This document shows positions 25,379-34,710 of a stretch of DNA of 64,000 nucleotides, one piece after another. Location: assembly GCA_029547705.1 (NCBI GenBank), contig JAKPOU010000001.1, forward strand, positions 135,437-199,436, given 5' to 3'. Within the stretch, counting starts at the first letter, position 1. Every line of letters begins with the position of its first letter. Source of the DNA: Bacteroidota bacterium. Its GTDB lineage: Bacteria; Bacteroidota; Bacteroidia; Bacteroidales; VadinHA17. The notes under the pieces are model-generated. The model was not told the DNA's origin, searched no databases, and saw only the letters and a list, made by a program, of their open reading frames with translations. Position numbers and translations under genes: made by a program.

Positions 25379-26086
25379 TCAGGCAAGATGGTTGTGTATG
25401 TTTTCAAGTGCCCTGGAGTTCAGAATACGGATCCTCCTTCCCTGGAGTTCTATAAAGCCATCGTTTTTAAATTCAGAAAGTAAACGTATAACCGATTCTG
25501 TTGCGGTACCGATAATATTCGCAATCTCTTCGCGGGTGAGGGAAATCCGGAGATAATTGTTTTCATCAAGACCAAAGTCCCTGACGAGGTAAAGCAGTAT
25601 TTCGGCAAGTCTTTCCCGAACGGTTTTCTGGGCTATATCGGTAATAAAAGTATTCGCTTCACCGAGTTCATGGCAGGCAAGCTTCAGAAGCTCATGAGCG
25701 AAAACCGGATTTGATTTTACAAATGAAATGAGGATATCGGCCGGGATGAAACAAACTTCACAGTCTGCGATTACTTTAGCTGTGGTACAGGCAGCTTCAT
25801 TGCTCAAAACGCTCCTGTAGGCTATTATATCACCGGTTTTGGCAAAGCGGATTATCTGTTCCTTGCCGTCAGAACCTGTTTTGAAAACTTTGATAATACC
25901 GCTGTGAACACAGTAAAATCCGCTGATGCGCCCGCCCTCACGGTACAGGACATCACTTCGCCTGAATTTCCTGAATTCCTTCCTGTAATTGAGCTGTTCC
26001 AGTTCTGCAGGAAGCAGATGCCGGAAAATTGAACCGGCTTCAGGTGCACATTTATCACAAAGAGGAAAGGAATCTTCTTCCTTCAT
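25379..26086 (-). CDS. Crp/Fnr-family transcriptional regulator
   Basis: The 235-residue protein has an N-terminal cyclic-nucleotide-binding-like beta-roll and a C-terminal Crp helix-turn-helix (LTREEIANIIGTATESVIRLLSEF). Two cysteines lie near the start (CDKC), with others in the beta-roll (YCVHSG, AACTTA, DCEVCF). The cluster ligand pattern of E. coli FNR is not reproduced, so Fe-S binding is uncertain. It is convergent with ruvB and 54 bp downstream of nothing but an AT-poor gap to pheS, which lies on the same strand. Target genes are unknown. Confidence 0.88.
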   Translation of the reverse strand: MKEEDSFPLCDKCAPEAGSIFRHLLPAELEQLNYRKEFRKFRRSDVLYREGGRISGFYCVHSGIIKVFKTGSDGKEQIIRFAKTGDIIAYRSVLSNEAACTTAKVIADCEVCFIPADILISFVKSNPVFAHELLKLACHELGEANTFITDIAQKTVRERLAEILLYLVRDFGLDENNYLRISLTREEIANIIGTATESVIRLLSEFKNDGFIELQGRRIRILNSRALENIHNHLA

Positions 26087-26140
26087 TTCATGAAAAGACT
26101 TTTCTGTTTAACACTTATGGTAAAAACAAAGTTCAAAATA

Positions 26141-27181
26141 TCAAAAGGCAGATCTAAACTGTTCGAGAAATCTGAGGTCGTTTTCATAATACATACGCAG
26201 ATCATTGACCTGATATTTGAGCATTGCCGGTCTTTCTATGCCCATCCCGAAAGCAAAACCGGTATATTTCGTGCTGTCGATATTGCTGGCTTCCAGTACG
26301 GCGGGATGGACCATACCGCATCCCAGAACTTCAAGCCAGCCGGTATATTTACATACATTGCAACCCTTACCACCGCATATTGTGCAACTTACATCCATCT
26401 CACCCGAAGGCTCGGTAAACGGGAAATAGGATGGCCTGAACCGGATTTCAGTCTTTTCTCCGTACATCTCCCTGGCAAAGAAAAGGAGGGTTTGCTTGAG
26501 ATCGGCAAACGAAACATTTTCATCGATATATAATCCTTCCACCTGGTGAAAGATACAGTGGGCCCTTGCTGAAATTGCCTCATTCCTGAAAACCCTGCCG
26601 GGGGAGATAGTCCTTATCGGAGGCTTCTGTTTCTGCATAACCCTTACCTGTACTGAGGAAGTATGAGTCCGGAGAAGAATATCACCCGGATTTGAATCCC
26701 CGGCAGAAATGCGGGAAATATAAAATGTATCCTGCATATCCCTTGCAGGATGTTCGGGTGCGAAATTAAGACGGGTAAAATTGTTATCATCACTTTCTAT
26801 TTCAGGACCTTCCGATACGCTGAAACCTATTCTTTCAAAAATACTTATGATTTCACCCCTCACTATGGATATAGGATGCCGGGTTCCGAGACTGCAGGGA
26901 AAAGACGGCCTGGAAGGATCATTCAGGCGGGGGGAAGAAGGTAGAAGCGACAGGGAATCCTTGTATGAATCGTATTTTTCAATTACAGACTGCTTAAGTA
27001 TATTGAGTTTCCTGCCTATTTCCTTTTTCTCGGATGCGGGCATCTGCCTGAACTCCTCAAAAAGTTCGGAAATAATTCCCTTTTTGCTCATATACCTGAT
27101 ACGGAATGTTTCAAGTTCCTGGATATCTTTAACTGAAAGTTCCGATATGAGCGATAGTAACCTGTCTATTTTCTCAAGCAT
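26141..27181 (-). CDS. pheS: Phenylalanyl-tRNA synthetase alpha subunit
   Basis: The protein (346 residues from ATG 27181; a TTG two codons earlier is possible) has an N-terminal coiled-coil arm and a class II catalytic core: HPISIVRGEIISIFERIGF, DTFYI, LLRTHTSSVQVRVM (motif 2 area), FHQVEGLYID, the FRPSYFPFTEPS motif and GFAFGMGIERPAMLKY motif 3. It charges tRNA-Phe as a heterotetramer with PheT, which is not in the window. The peptidyl-prolyl isomerase gene is upstream on the same strand with 24 bp between. Confidence 0.97.
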   Translation of the reverse strand: MLEKIDRLLSLISELSVKDIQELETFRIRYMSKKGIISELFEEFRQMPASEKKEIGRKLNILKQSVIEKYDSYKDSLSLLPSSPRLNDPSRPSFPCSLGTRHPISIVRGEIISIFERIGFSVSEGPEIESDDNNFTRLNFAPEHPARDMQDTFYISRISAGDSNPGDILLRTHTSSVQVRVMQKQKPPIRTISPGRVFRNEAISARAHCIFHQVEGLYIDENVSFADLKQTLLFFAREMYGEKTEIRFRPSYFPFTEPSGEMDVSCTICGGKGCNVCKYTGWLEVLGCGMVHPAVLEASNIDSTKYTGFAFGMGIERPAMLKYQVNDLRMYYENDLRFLEQFRSAF

Positions 27182-27205
27182 TGACAATCCCCTGTTTTAG
27201 ATGAA

Positions 27206-28021
27206 TTATTTTGATATGATTTTCATTTTTAATATTCTCACGTCTGTAAGCGGGCGGTCATGAGTATCTGTTTTGACTGCTGCAATCCTGTCAACAACAT
27301 CCAGACCTTCAGTTACCTCGCCAAAAACGGTATAGGTGCCGTCAAGCCGGGGAACACCCCCCGCAGTCTTGTAAACAGCTCGCTGTTCATCGCTGATGAC
27401 ATAGTTTCCGTTTGTGGTCAGGTATTCAAACATCAGTGAGGATGCTTTTTCGTGAATCTCGCCTGCGTCCGGACTGAGACCTGCTTTTACGGCACTGTCC
27501 GCAACCTGGCGGATAAAACGGACAAACATTGCCTGTCTTATGCCGTTATTGATCCTTTGTTCTTCAAGATCGAGGCCGGCATCTGTCTGTACCGTGCCCT
27601 GGACAATATAAAACTGGGTACCGGATGACCGCATTTCGGGGTTTACTTCATTTCCCTGACGTGCAGCTGCAAGTGCACCCTTCTTGTGGAAATGAAGGGA
27701 ATTAAACTCAGCGGGAACGGTATAGGTCAACAAGGTATCTGAGCCGGATGGAAGACCTGCCTGCCGGGTCAGCGGATCACCGGCCTGTATCATAAAACTG
27801 TTTATTACGCGGTGAAAGGAAATACCCTCATATATACCGGATTGGGTTAGTTTTATAAAATTGTCACGGTGAAGAGGGGTATCATCATATAATCTGAGCT
27901 TTATATCCCCATGGGTTGTTTGCATCAGAATATGTGTATTCTCGCTGGAATTAGGAGATTTACAGCATAATATCCCGTTCAGAAGGAACAGGAAAAGTGC
28001 CGGAAGGGAAGCTTTATACAT
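27206..28021 (-). CDS. Exported cyclophilin-type peptidyl-prolyl isomerase
   Basis: The N-terminus (LFLFLLNGILCCKS) is a lipoprotein-type signal. The cyclophilin core has FHRVINSFMIQAGDP, GTQFYIVQG and TVFGEVTEGLDVVDRI. Between the last two there is an insertion of about 70 residues rich in helix formers, longer than in minimal bacterial PpiA. It probably assists folding of envelope proteins in the periplasm. It is on the same strand as pheS and divergent from the flippase gene across 158 bp. Confidence 0.9.
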   Translation of the reverse strand: MYKASLPALFLFLLNGILCCKSPNSSENTHILMQTTHGDIKLRLYDDTPLHRDNFIKLTQSGIYEGISFHRVINSFMIQAGDPLTRQAGLPSGSDTLLTYTVPAEFNSLHFHKKGALAAARQGNEVNPEMRSSGTQFYIVQGTVQTDAGLDLEEQRINNGIRQAMFVRFIRQVADSAVKAGLSPDAGEIHEKASSLMFEYLTTNGNYVISDEQRAVYKTAGGVPRLDGTYTVFGEVTEGLDVVDRIAAVKTDTHDRPLTDVRILKMKIISK

Positions 28022-28155
28022 GTCAGACTCCTTTGATATATAAGTGAATTAACCGGAGGGCAAAGATATTCAACTTTAAACTATTATGGTAAGTTTTATG
28101 AAAATTGTGTGCATAAATGATTGCAGGCTGGATGAAAAAATCGAAATCTTAAACC

Positions 28156-28163
28156 TATATTTG
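28156..28163 (+). promoter_or_regulatory. Bacteroidota -7 promoter element
   Basis: TATATTTG is an exact TAnnTTTG match 16 bp upstream of the GTG start of the flippase gene, the first gene of a long plus-strand operon. No -33 TTTG is found at the expected spacing. Confidence 0.4.
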
Positions 28164-28179
28164 TAATCATTTTAATAAA

Positions 28180-29652
28180 GTGAACGAAGTCAGGACATTA
28201 GCCAGACAAACATTTATTTACGGATTCGGAACCATTGTTCCCCGGTTCCTTAATTACGGAATACTGACCTTTCTATATACAAGGCTTTTTGACAAGGGAG
28301 AGTATGGTGTAGTAACAGAGTTATACGGATGGATGGTCTTTCTTCTTATCATTCTGACCTACGGAATGGAAACGGGTTTTTTCCGGTATGCTCAGAAGGA
28401 AGAAGATTATGAAAGGGTTTATTCCACGGCCATGATCAGCCTTCTTGTTTCCTCCTCCCTCTTCCTTCTGCTTGTAAATATTTTCATTAGTCCTGTTTCT
28501 GTTGCGCTCAGATATAGTGATAATCAGGGATACATCCGTCTTTTTGCTGCAATTGTTGCTACTGATGCCTTTACAGCAATACCTTTTGCAAGGTTAAGAA
28601 AGGAAAACAAGCCCGTGCTTTTCAGTACAATTAAAATACTGAACGTTGTAATTACTATCGGGGCTGTTTTATTACTGCTTGTCATAGCACCGCGTATATA
28701 TGAAAGGGGAGGGAAGGCCCTTGCAGGCCTATATAATCCTGATTACGGTGTGGGCTATGTGTTTGTTGCCAATCTGATAGGAAGCCTTTCAACGCTGATA
28801 ATACTTCTTCCCTATACATTCAGGATTAAAGTTTTATTCGACCGGAGTTTGTGGTTCAGAATGGTCTCCTATTCCTTTCCGCTGATGATTGCAGGACTTG
28901 GCGGTGCAGTAAATGAGACTCTTGACAAGGTTATAATGCGCAGGGTTGTCGGCGAGGATGCCGGACTTGAAATGGTCGGGGAATACGGGGCAGGCTATAA
29001 AATTGCTGTTCTGATGTCGCTTTTTATTCAGATGTTCAGGTTTGCTGCTGAGCCTTTTTTCTTTGAAAGGGCCAAAAGAGAAGGGGCTAAAACCACTTAC
29101 GCTTATGTTATGAAATACTTTATAATTGCGATGCTCCTGATATATTTGATTATCAATTTGTACTTAAGCGGGTTCAAATATATTATCGGTGAATCATTCA
29201 GGGAGTCGGTGAAGGTAGTACCGGTTGTGGGAATGGGATATCTCCTGTATGGAATATATGTTAACCACAGCATCTGGTATAAGCTCAATGACCTTACAAG
29301 ATATGGTATCTATATTACTTTCAGCGGCGCTGCTGTTACTGTATGTATAAATGTTTTTCTCATCCCGGTATTCGGTTACATGGCTTCAGCATGGGCACAC
29401 GTTGCTTCCTACGGCACCATGATAATTCTTTCCTTTATCCTGGCAGAAAGGCATTACAAAATAGAATATGGAATGGTTAAAATGTTGCCATATATCGTTT
29501 TTGCTGTTTTGATTGTTTTACTGATAAATATTATTGAATATAATAATACCGGAATTGAGCTGTTTATTAATACACTGTTTCTGGTTGCCTTCCTGGGGTT
29601 TGCACAGTACCGCGACAGGCTTGTTACAGTAATGTTCGGAAAGGAGAAATGA
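28180..29652 (+). CDS. Polysaccharide flippase (MATE/Wzx-like)
   Basis: The 490-residue protein has about 14 membrane segments and the oligosaccharide-flippase family start ([19 protein letters not shown]), with [17 protein letters not shown] in the middle. It likely flips a lipid-linked envelope precursor across the inner membrane. The start codon is GTG at 28180. Its stop overlaps the dut start (29649-29652). The following genes (dut, TPR lipoprotein, DUF4292, EnvC-like) form a tight operon that I recall as a common Bacteroidota gene order. Confidence 0.88.
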   Translation: MNEVRTLARQTFIYGFGTIVPRFLNYGILTFLYTRLFDKGEYGVVTELYGWMVFLLIILTYGMETGFFRYAQKEEDYERVYSTAMISLLVSSSLFLLLVNIFISPVSVALRYSDNQGYIRLFAAIVATDAFTAIPFARLRKENKPVLFSTIKILNVVITIGAVLLLLVIAPRIYERGGKALAGLYNPDYGVGYVFVANLIGSLSTLIILLPYTFRIKVLFDRSLWFRMVSYSFPLMIAGLGGAVNETLDKVIMRRVVGEDAGLEMVGEYGAGYKIAVLMSLFIQMFRFAAEPFFFERAKREGAKTTYAYVMKYFIIAMLLIYLIINLYLSGFKYIIGESFRESVKVVPVVGMGYLLYGIYVNHSIWYKLNDLTRYGIYITFSGAAVTVCINVFLIPVFGYMASAWAHVASYGTMIILSFILAERHYKIEYGMVKMLPYIVFAVLIVLLINIIEYNNTGIELFINTLFLVAFLGFAQYRDRLVTVMFGKEK

Positions 29653-30083
29653 TGAAAATAAAAATTATCAACAAGTCCAGGCACAGATTGCCTGAATATT
29701 CAACTTCTGCCTCAGCAGGAATGGATTTAAGGGCAAATATTGAGCAGGATATTATTCTGGCTCCGGGCAGGAGGATACTGGTTCCGACCGGCCTGTATAT
29801 TGAAATTCCGGAGGGTTATGAAGCACAGATCCGTCCCAGGAGCGGACTCGCCATTCATAAAGGTATTACAGTACTTAATTCCCCGGGAACGATTGACGCT
29901 GATTACAGGGGAGAGATACGTGTTGTCCTTATTAATCTTTCGGATGAGGATTTCATTATTACGGACGGGGAGAGGATATGCCAGATGGTGATAAGCAGAC
30001 ACGAAAGGGCAGAATGGATTATTGTTGAAGAGCTCACTGCCAGCGGAAGGGGATCAGGGGGATTCGGACATACAGGTAACTGA
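29649..30083 (+). CDS. dut: Deoxyuridine triphosphatase
   Basis: The 144-residue protein contains the five dUTPase motifs: [35 protein letters not shown] and the C-terminal [11 protein letters not shown]. It hydrolyses dUTP to dUMP, preventing uracil incorporation and feeding thymidylate synthesis. It overlaps the flippase gene by 4 bp and is followed after 6 bp by the TPR lipoprotein gene. Confidence 0.97.
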   Translation: MMKIKIINKSRHRLPEYSTSASAGMDLRANIEQDIILAPGRRILVPTGLYIEIPEGYEAQIRPRSGLAIHKGITVLNSPGTIDADYRGEIRVVLINLSDEDFIITDGERICQMVISRHERAEWIIVEELTASGRGSGGFGHTGN

Positions 30084-30089
30084 AGGGAA

Positions 30090-31814
30090 ATGAAAAAGAA
30101 TATTCTTACAGGTGGAATAATAGCAGTTTGCCTGATTTTTTATGCGGGCTGTACAGGAAAAGTTACACCTTCGATATCGGGCATTCCAAGGGGAAAGAAT
30201 TATGATTCGGCAGTATTTGATTATATTTATATAGAAGGGCTGCGGCAGAAACTGACGGGGAATGCAGGAGAAGCCCTGAAATACTTCGAACAGTGCTCAA
30301 GGATTAATCCTGACAATGATGCCGTTTTTTATCAGATGGCTCAAATATTATTTTCCAGGGGAGATATGCAGAACGGGAAAAAGTATGCTTTAAAGGCTGC
30401 AAGGCTCGATCCTTCCAATCTCTGGTACATGCTGATGCTTGCTGGTAACTATTTCCAGGAGAAAAAGATAGACAGTGCCATTGTCTGGTATGAAAAAGCG
30501 GTGAAAAAGTTTCCGGGGAAGGATGATCTGATGATCACTCTGGGTAACCTGTATGCTGAAGACAAAAGGTATAACGATGCAGATAAAGTGTTCAGTGAGC
30601 TTGACAGAAAATATGGAATCAATGAAAGATCTACTCTGGCAAATATTAAAAACCAGATAAATTCGGGAAATTATGACAGGGCGCTTGGTCTTATCGAAAT
30701 GCTTTTGGAACTCTATCCAGATGAGATACTGTATAACGGGATTAAAGCGGAAATATTCAGGGAAAAGGGTGATAATGAGAGGGCAATGGAAGTTTATAAT
30801 GAACTGATGAAGCGTAACCCAGACAATCCGGATACTCAGCTTTCGTTATGTGAGTTCCTGTTGAATGAGAAAAAATATGATGAACTTTTACAATTAATCA
30901 ATACTGTTATTTTAAACGGTAATATTTCAAGAGAAGAAAAACTTGGTCTGTTCGCGAGTATACTTGAAGATGATGAATTTCTGAAAGAGCGGGCGAATGA
31001 GCTTTCGCTTGCCATGATGATCCTGGAAGCCGCCTATGAAAATGACGGAATAATTGTCCTGCTCAGGCCGGAACTCTACCAGAAAACCGGCAGGCTGAAT
31101 GATGCTGCAGACAGGCTTCAGGAGGTAATAAAAAAGATGCCGGATAATTACTATGCATGGGAAAGACTGCTTCTGGTATATCTTGAGGGGAAGGATTACA
31201 AAAATCTGGAGCTTAAGGGGGAGGAATGTGCATTAAAGTTTAACAGGTCTTTTCTGGCAAAAGTTCTTTATGCAGCCGGTGCGACTGAAAACAAAAACTA
31301 CAATATTGCGCTTGAAGAACTCAGGAAGGCAGAAATTCTTGCGGGAGATAATCAGGAAATGATTTTGCAGGTTCTAGCTACACGTGCCGACGTGTATTAC
31401 AGGATGAAGGAATATGAAAAAGCTTTCGGAATTTTTGAAGAGGCGCTCAGGAGAGATGCCGGGGATCTGACAGTGCTTAATAATTATGCATATTATCTTG
31501 CGGAGCAGGATATGAGGCTTAAGGATGCGGAAAAAATGGCCCGGCAGGTCATAGAAAAAGAAGGAGACAATCATACTTTTCTGGATACTTATGCATGGGT
31601 TCTCTATAAGAGGGGAAAGGTCAGGGAAGCTGAAAGAGTTATGAAGGAAATAATACTCTCCGGGAAAAAGGAAAGTGCAGAGTTTTATGAACATATGGGC
31701 TTTATAAAGAAGAAAAGGAAAAATTGCCGTGAAGCTGTCGAAAACTGGAAAAAAGCCATGGAACTGGATGAGTCAAAAACTGAATTGCTGAAAGAGATAG
31801 AAAAATGTCAGTAA
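30090..31814 (+). CDS. TPR-repeat lipoprotein
   Basis: A lipobox (FYAGCTGK, Cys near residue 21) is followed by about 14 tetratricopeptide repeats across 574 residues, for example AGEALKYFEQCSRINPDNDAV and DRALGLIEMLLELYPDEI. It is likely an envelope scaffold. The next gene (DUF4292 lipoprotein) overlaps by 10 bp and the EnvC-like gene follows, so the operon may build or monitor an outer-membrane or cell-wall assembly. No enzymatic motif is visible. Confidence 0.88.
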   Translation: MKKNILTGGIIAVCLIFYAGCTGKVTPSISGIPRGKNYDSAVFDYIYIEGLRQKLTGNAGEALKYFEQCSRINPDNDAVFYQMAQILFSRGDMQNGKKYALKAARLDPSNLWYMLMLAGNYFQEKKIDSAIVWYEKAVKKFPGKDDLMITLGNLYAEDKRYNDADKVFSELDRKYGINERSTLANIKNQINSGNYDRALGLIEMLLELYPDEILYNGIKAEIFREKGDNERAMEVYNELMKRNPDNPDTQLSLCEFLLNEKKYDELLQLINTVILNGNISREEKLGLFASILEDDEFLKERANELSLAMMILEAAYENDGIIVLLRPELYQKTGRLNDAADRLQEVIKKMPDNYYAWERLLLVYLEGKDYKNLELKGEECALKFNRSFLAKVLYAAGATENKNYNIALEELRKAEILAGDNQEMILQVLATRADVYYRMKEYEKAFGIFEEALRRDAGDLTVLNNYAYYLAEQDMRLKDAEKMARQVIEKEGDNHTFLDTYAWVLYKRGKVREAERVMKEIILSGKKESAEFYEHMGFIKKKRKNCREAVENWKKAMELDESKTELLKEIEKCQ

Positions 31815-32569
31815 GGAAAATTATACTTCTTGCAGCCATTATACTAAGCAGCGGATGTGCAGTGAGAAATAAAAGAATGGTGTCAGCGGAAATACCTTCA
31901 GTTGTTCCCGGAACTGAACTGTCCGGACTTGTTATAGCTTCAAATATTACAGCAAAAGACTTTGACATAGTAAGGGCGGATATCGAAATAAGTATTGACG
32001 GAAGCCAGAGAAAGCTTCTGGGAACAGTCAAATACAGATCCCCCGGAGAATATCTGATATCGCTCAGACACAATACGGGAATTGAAGCTGCCAGAATATT
32101 CATAAAAGGCGATTCAGTGATGGTTAATGACAGAATTAACAGAAATCTGTATATCGCAGAAAATGACTATCTGCAGGATAGATTCGGAATCGGGACCACG
32201 CTTGTACCCCTCGTTTTTGGTGATTTTCTGGAAACCATGACTGACGTTGTAACATTAAAGGACTGCAGGTCTGGTGTTTCGGAAATACAGGGCTATGCCG
32301 GAAACCGGGATATCTGGTATTGCATCGACTGTAAAAGCGGCAAGGCTTCATCTGTAACCGTCAGTGACCGGATCGGAAGAAATTCTGTAAGCCTGAGTTT
32401 TGGTGAATATAGAAAAACAGGGTATTTCATTTATCCAGGCAGAATAAAAATTGAGGACAATTCGGGACTCGGGAAGATTAGCATATCAGTAAATTCTGTG
32501 GAATTCAGGGATTCGCAAAAACTGGAATTCCTGCCGGGAAGGAATTACAAAAAAATTATACTTAAGTGA
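31805..32569 (+). CDS. DUF4292 lipoprotein
   Basis: The 254-residue protein has a lipobox (ILSSGCAV, Cys near 18) and a beta-rich body with the DUF4292 layout (VRADIEISIDGSQRKLLGTVKY, split from a longer block; SLRHNTGIEAARIFIKGDSVMV; a PLVFGDFLE turn). The fold is thought to resemble LolA/LppX-type half-barrels, which bind lipids or lipoproteins; that comparison comes from family knowledge and is not tested here. It overlaps the TPR gene by 10 bp and the EnvC-like gene by 4 bp. Confidence 0.82.
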   Translation: MSVRKIILLAAIILSSGCAVRNKRMVSAEIPSVVPGTELSGLVIASNITAKDFDIVRADIEISIDGSQRKLLGTVKYRSPGEYLISLRHNTGIEAARIFIKGDSVMVNDRINRNLYIAENDYLQDRFGIGTTLVPLVFGDFLETMTDVVTLKDCRSGVSEIQGYAGNRDIWYCIDCKSGKASSVTVSDRIGRNSVSLSFGEYRKTGYFIYPGRIKIEDNSGLGKISISVNSVEFRDSQKLEFLPGRNYKKIILK

Positions 32570-33747
32570 AAAATATAGTTATCTGCCTGATGTTACTGGT
32601 TTTGAGTAATTCTCCGGCTTTGGGACAGAGCAGGGCTGATCTTGAGGATCAGAGAAGGCGGACTATTGAGGAAATCGGTTATGTGGATGAAATGCTTAAA
32701 TCCACCGAAAGGGAACGAAACCAGGGTATACAGGCCCTGCGGATTATAGGAAACAAGGTCAGCTTGCGGGAAACGGTGCTGAAAGGGATGAATGAGGAAA
32801 TAGAGCTGTTGACCGGCAGGATAATTTTGAACAAGACTGCCCTTGACATGATGGAAAGCGATCTGCAGACTCTCAAGGATGATTATTCCAGGTCCGTGGT
32901 AAATTCGTACAAAATGGCCAAGGCAAACCCTGATGTTGTCTACATCCTTTCAGCAAGGGATTTTAACCAGGGATACAAGAGGGTAAGGTATCTTCAGCAG
33001 GTTACCAGATACAGAAGGAATGAATCCGAGATTATCCGGGAACTTATGCAGGAAATTAAGGGAGCCAAGGAAAGACTCGAGAAAGACCTTGAAAGAATAT
33101 CGGAACTGCAAAAAAGGGAAACACAGCAGAAAGAGCTGCTTCAGGCTGAACAACGGAGGCAGCAGAGGATGGTTCAGAATTTGAGTAATAAGGAAAAACA
33201 GCTCAGGAAGGAGCTGGAAGACAAAAAGAGAATTGCCCGTAGGATTGAGGCCGAAATTGCTAGGATTATTGAGGAAGAAAGGTTAAAAGCGGCAAAATCG
33301 CAGCTTAGCCCGGAACAAAAACTTATTGGTGATAATTTTCAGGATAACAGGGGCCGGTTGCCCTGGCCTGTTGAAAGAGGCATTATTACTGCACATTTCG
33401 GGGTTCACCCGCATCCTGTACTGAAGTATGTGACTGAGGAAAATAAGGGAATCGAGATAACAAGTAAGGGGAAAGTGATGGCACGCAGTGTTTTCAAGGG
33501 CGAAGTTTCTGCAATTTCTGTAATAGCAGGTGCAAACATTACAGTGATTATAAGACACGGAAATTATCTTACGGTGTACAGCAATCTTATAAATGTCAGG
33601 GTCAGGAAAGGCGATAAAGTTGATACCAGGCAGGAAGTCGGGGAGGTATATATCGATCCTCAGGGAGATGATAATGCGGTGCTGAAGTTTATGATATTTG
33701 AAGAAAAAACGGCACTAGATCCGGAAAAGTGGATAATCAGTAATTAG
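32566..33747 (+). CDS. EnvC-like murein hydrolase activator with degenerate LytM domain
   Basis: A signal peptide (SPALGQ) precedes a long coiled coil (about residues 22-245) and a C-terminal M23/LytM domain (about 262-393). The usual zinc ligands are changed. The HxxxD site reads NKGIE, the third ligand position in YSNL has Asn for His, and the last site reads LKFMIF where active enzymes have LHFxI. This matches EnvC/NlpD-type activators, which bind and activate amidases instead of cutting peptidoglycan. The start is GTG overlapping the DUF4292 stop. Its amidase partner is not in the window. Confidence 0.88.
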   Translation: MKNIVICLMLLVLSNSPALGQSRADLEDQRRRTIEEIGYVDEMLKSTERERNQGIQALRIIGNKVSLRETVLKGMNEEIELLTGRIILNKTALDMMESDLQTLKDDYSRSVVNSYKMAKANPDVVYILSARDFNQGYKRVRYLQQVTRYRRNESEIIRELMQEIKGAKERLEKDLERISELQKRETQQKELLQAEQRRQQRMVQNLSNKEKQLRKELEDKKRIARRIEAEIARIIEEERLKAAKSQLSPEQKLIGDNFQDNRGRLPWPVERGIITAHFGVHPHPVLKYVTEENKGIEITSKGKVMARSVFKGEVSAISVIAGANITVIIRHGNYLTVYSNLINVRVRKGDKVDTRQEVGEVYIDPQGDDNAVLKFMIFEEKTALDPEKWIISN

Positions 33748-33863
33748 TAGTTTTATATTATTGTTAAAAAGAGATATTTTGTTCATAACATATTAATAAA
33801 TAAAAATTGTGCCTTTGAAACATAATTATAGTAATTTAGTATAAGGAATATTATATTTCCAAA

Positions 33864-34259
33864 ATGCAACAGAAAATCAGGATAACTTCAGAAATTGACA
33901 AACTCAGAGTAGTTGAAAATGCAATTGACAACCTGACAAACGACAATGAAATAAGTCAGGATAGTTACGGAAAAATACTGATTGGAACTCTCGAAGCTGT
34001 TAATAATGCGATAGTGCACGGTAACAAGTCGGATAAAAGTAAATTTGTCGAGGTTGAATTTAAATTTGAAAAAGGAAATCTGAAAGTTACCATTACAGAT
34101 GAGGGTGAAGGATTCGATCCGTCAGGCATTCCGGATCCCACACTGCCGGAAAATATCGAAGCACTCACAGGAAGGGGTGTTTTCCTCATGTCAAGGCTGG
34201 CAGACGAAATTAAATTTAATAACCAGGGGAACAGCGTTACCATGACGTTTAAAGTATGA
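33864..34259 (+). CDS. RsbW-like ATP-binding protein (anti-sigma/serine kinase type)
   Basis: This 131-residue GHKL-fold protein has the N box EAVNNAIVHGN, G1 box DEGEGFDPS and G2 region GRGVFLMSRLAD, as in HATPase_c_2 proteins such as RsbW and SpoIIAB. Such kinases phosphorylate STAS-domain antagonists and may sequester a sigma factor. No STAS protein, sigma factor or PP2C phosphatase lies in the window, so the partner must be elsewhere. It is 7 bp upstream of ybeY. Confidence 0.85.
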   Translation: MQQKIRITSEIDKLRVVENAIDNLTNDNEISQDSYGKILIGTLEAVNNAIVHGNKSDKSKFVEVEFKFEKGNLKVTITDEGEGFDPSGIPDPTLPENIEALTGRGVFLMSRLADEIKFNNQGNSVTMTFKV

Positions 34260-34266
34260 ATGTTTT

Positions 34267-34710
34267 GTGAGGATAAGATTTTTTTATGATGAGGTAAAGT
34301 ATCGGTTAAGAGAAGTTAAATACCTAAAGGATTTTATTGCTGAGGTCATCAGGGAAGAAAAGCACAGCCCGGGTGACCTTAGTTTTATTTTAACGGGTGA
34401 TAATACAATCAGGGAAATAAACAGGGAGTTTCTTAAACAAGATTACTTTACTGATGTTATAGCATTTGATTACGGAAAGGGAAACAATACCTGCGGTGAA
34501 ATATATATAAGTGTAGATACGGTTAAAAAGAATGCCGTTAACTACAAAGTTAGTTTCAAGAATGAATTAATCAGGGTAATTTTGCACGGAACCCTGCATT
34601 TATGCGGATACAGGGACGGGACTGAAGAAGATGCCCTTATTATGAAGGAGAGAGAGAATGAACTTTTAAACAGGTTTTTGGAGGGAAAAGGAAGTGGAAT
34701 TCAGATATGA
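34267..34710 (+). CDS. ybeY: Endoribonuclease YbeY
   Basis: The 147-residue protein has the UPF0054 core: LSFILTGDNTIREINREF, DVIAFDYG, GEIYIS and the zinc motif ILHGTLHLCGYRDGTEED. The third canonical histidine of HxxxHxxxxxH is replaced by aspartate, a variant I associate with Bacteroidota homologues. YbeY works in 16S rRNA maturation and ribosome quality control. The start is a GTG; its 3' end overlaps mnmG by 17 bp, so the two are coupled. Confidence 0.92.
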   Translation: MRIRFFYDEVKYRLREVKYLKDFIAEVIREEKHSPGDLSFILTGDNTIREINREFLKQDYFTDVIAFDYGKGNNTCGEIYISVDTVKKNAVNYKVSFKNELIRVILHGTLHLCGYRDGTEEDALIMKERENELLNRFLEGKGSGIQI

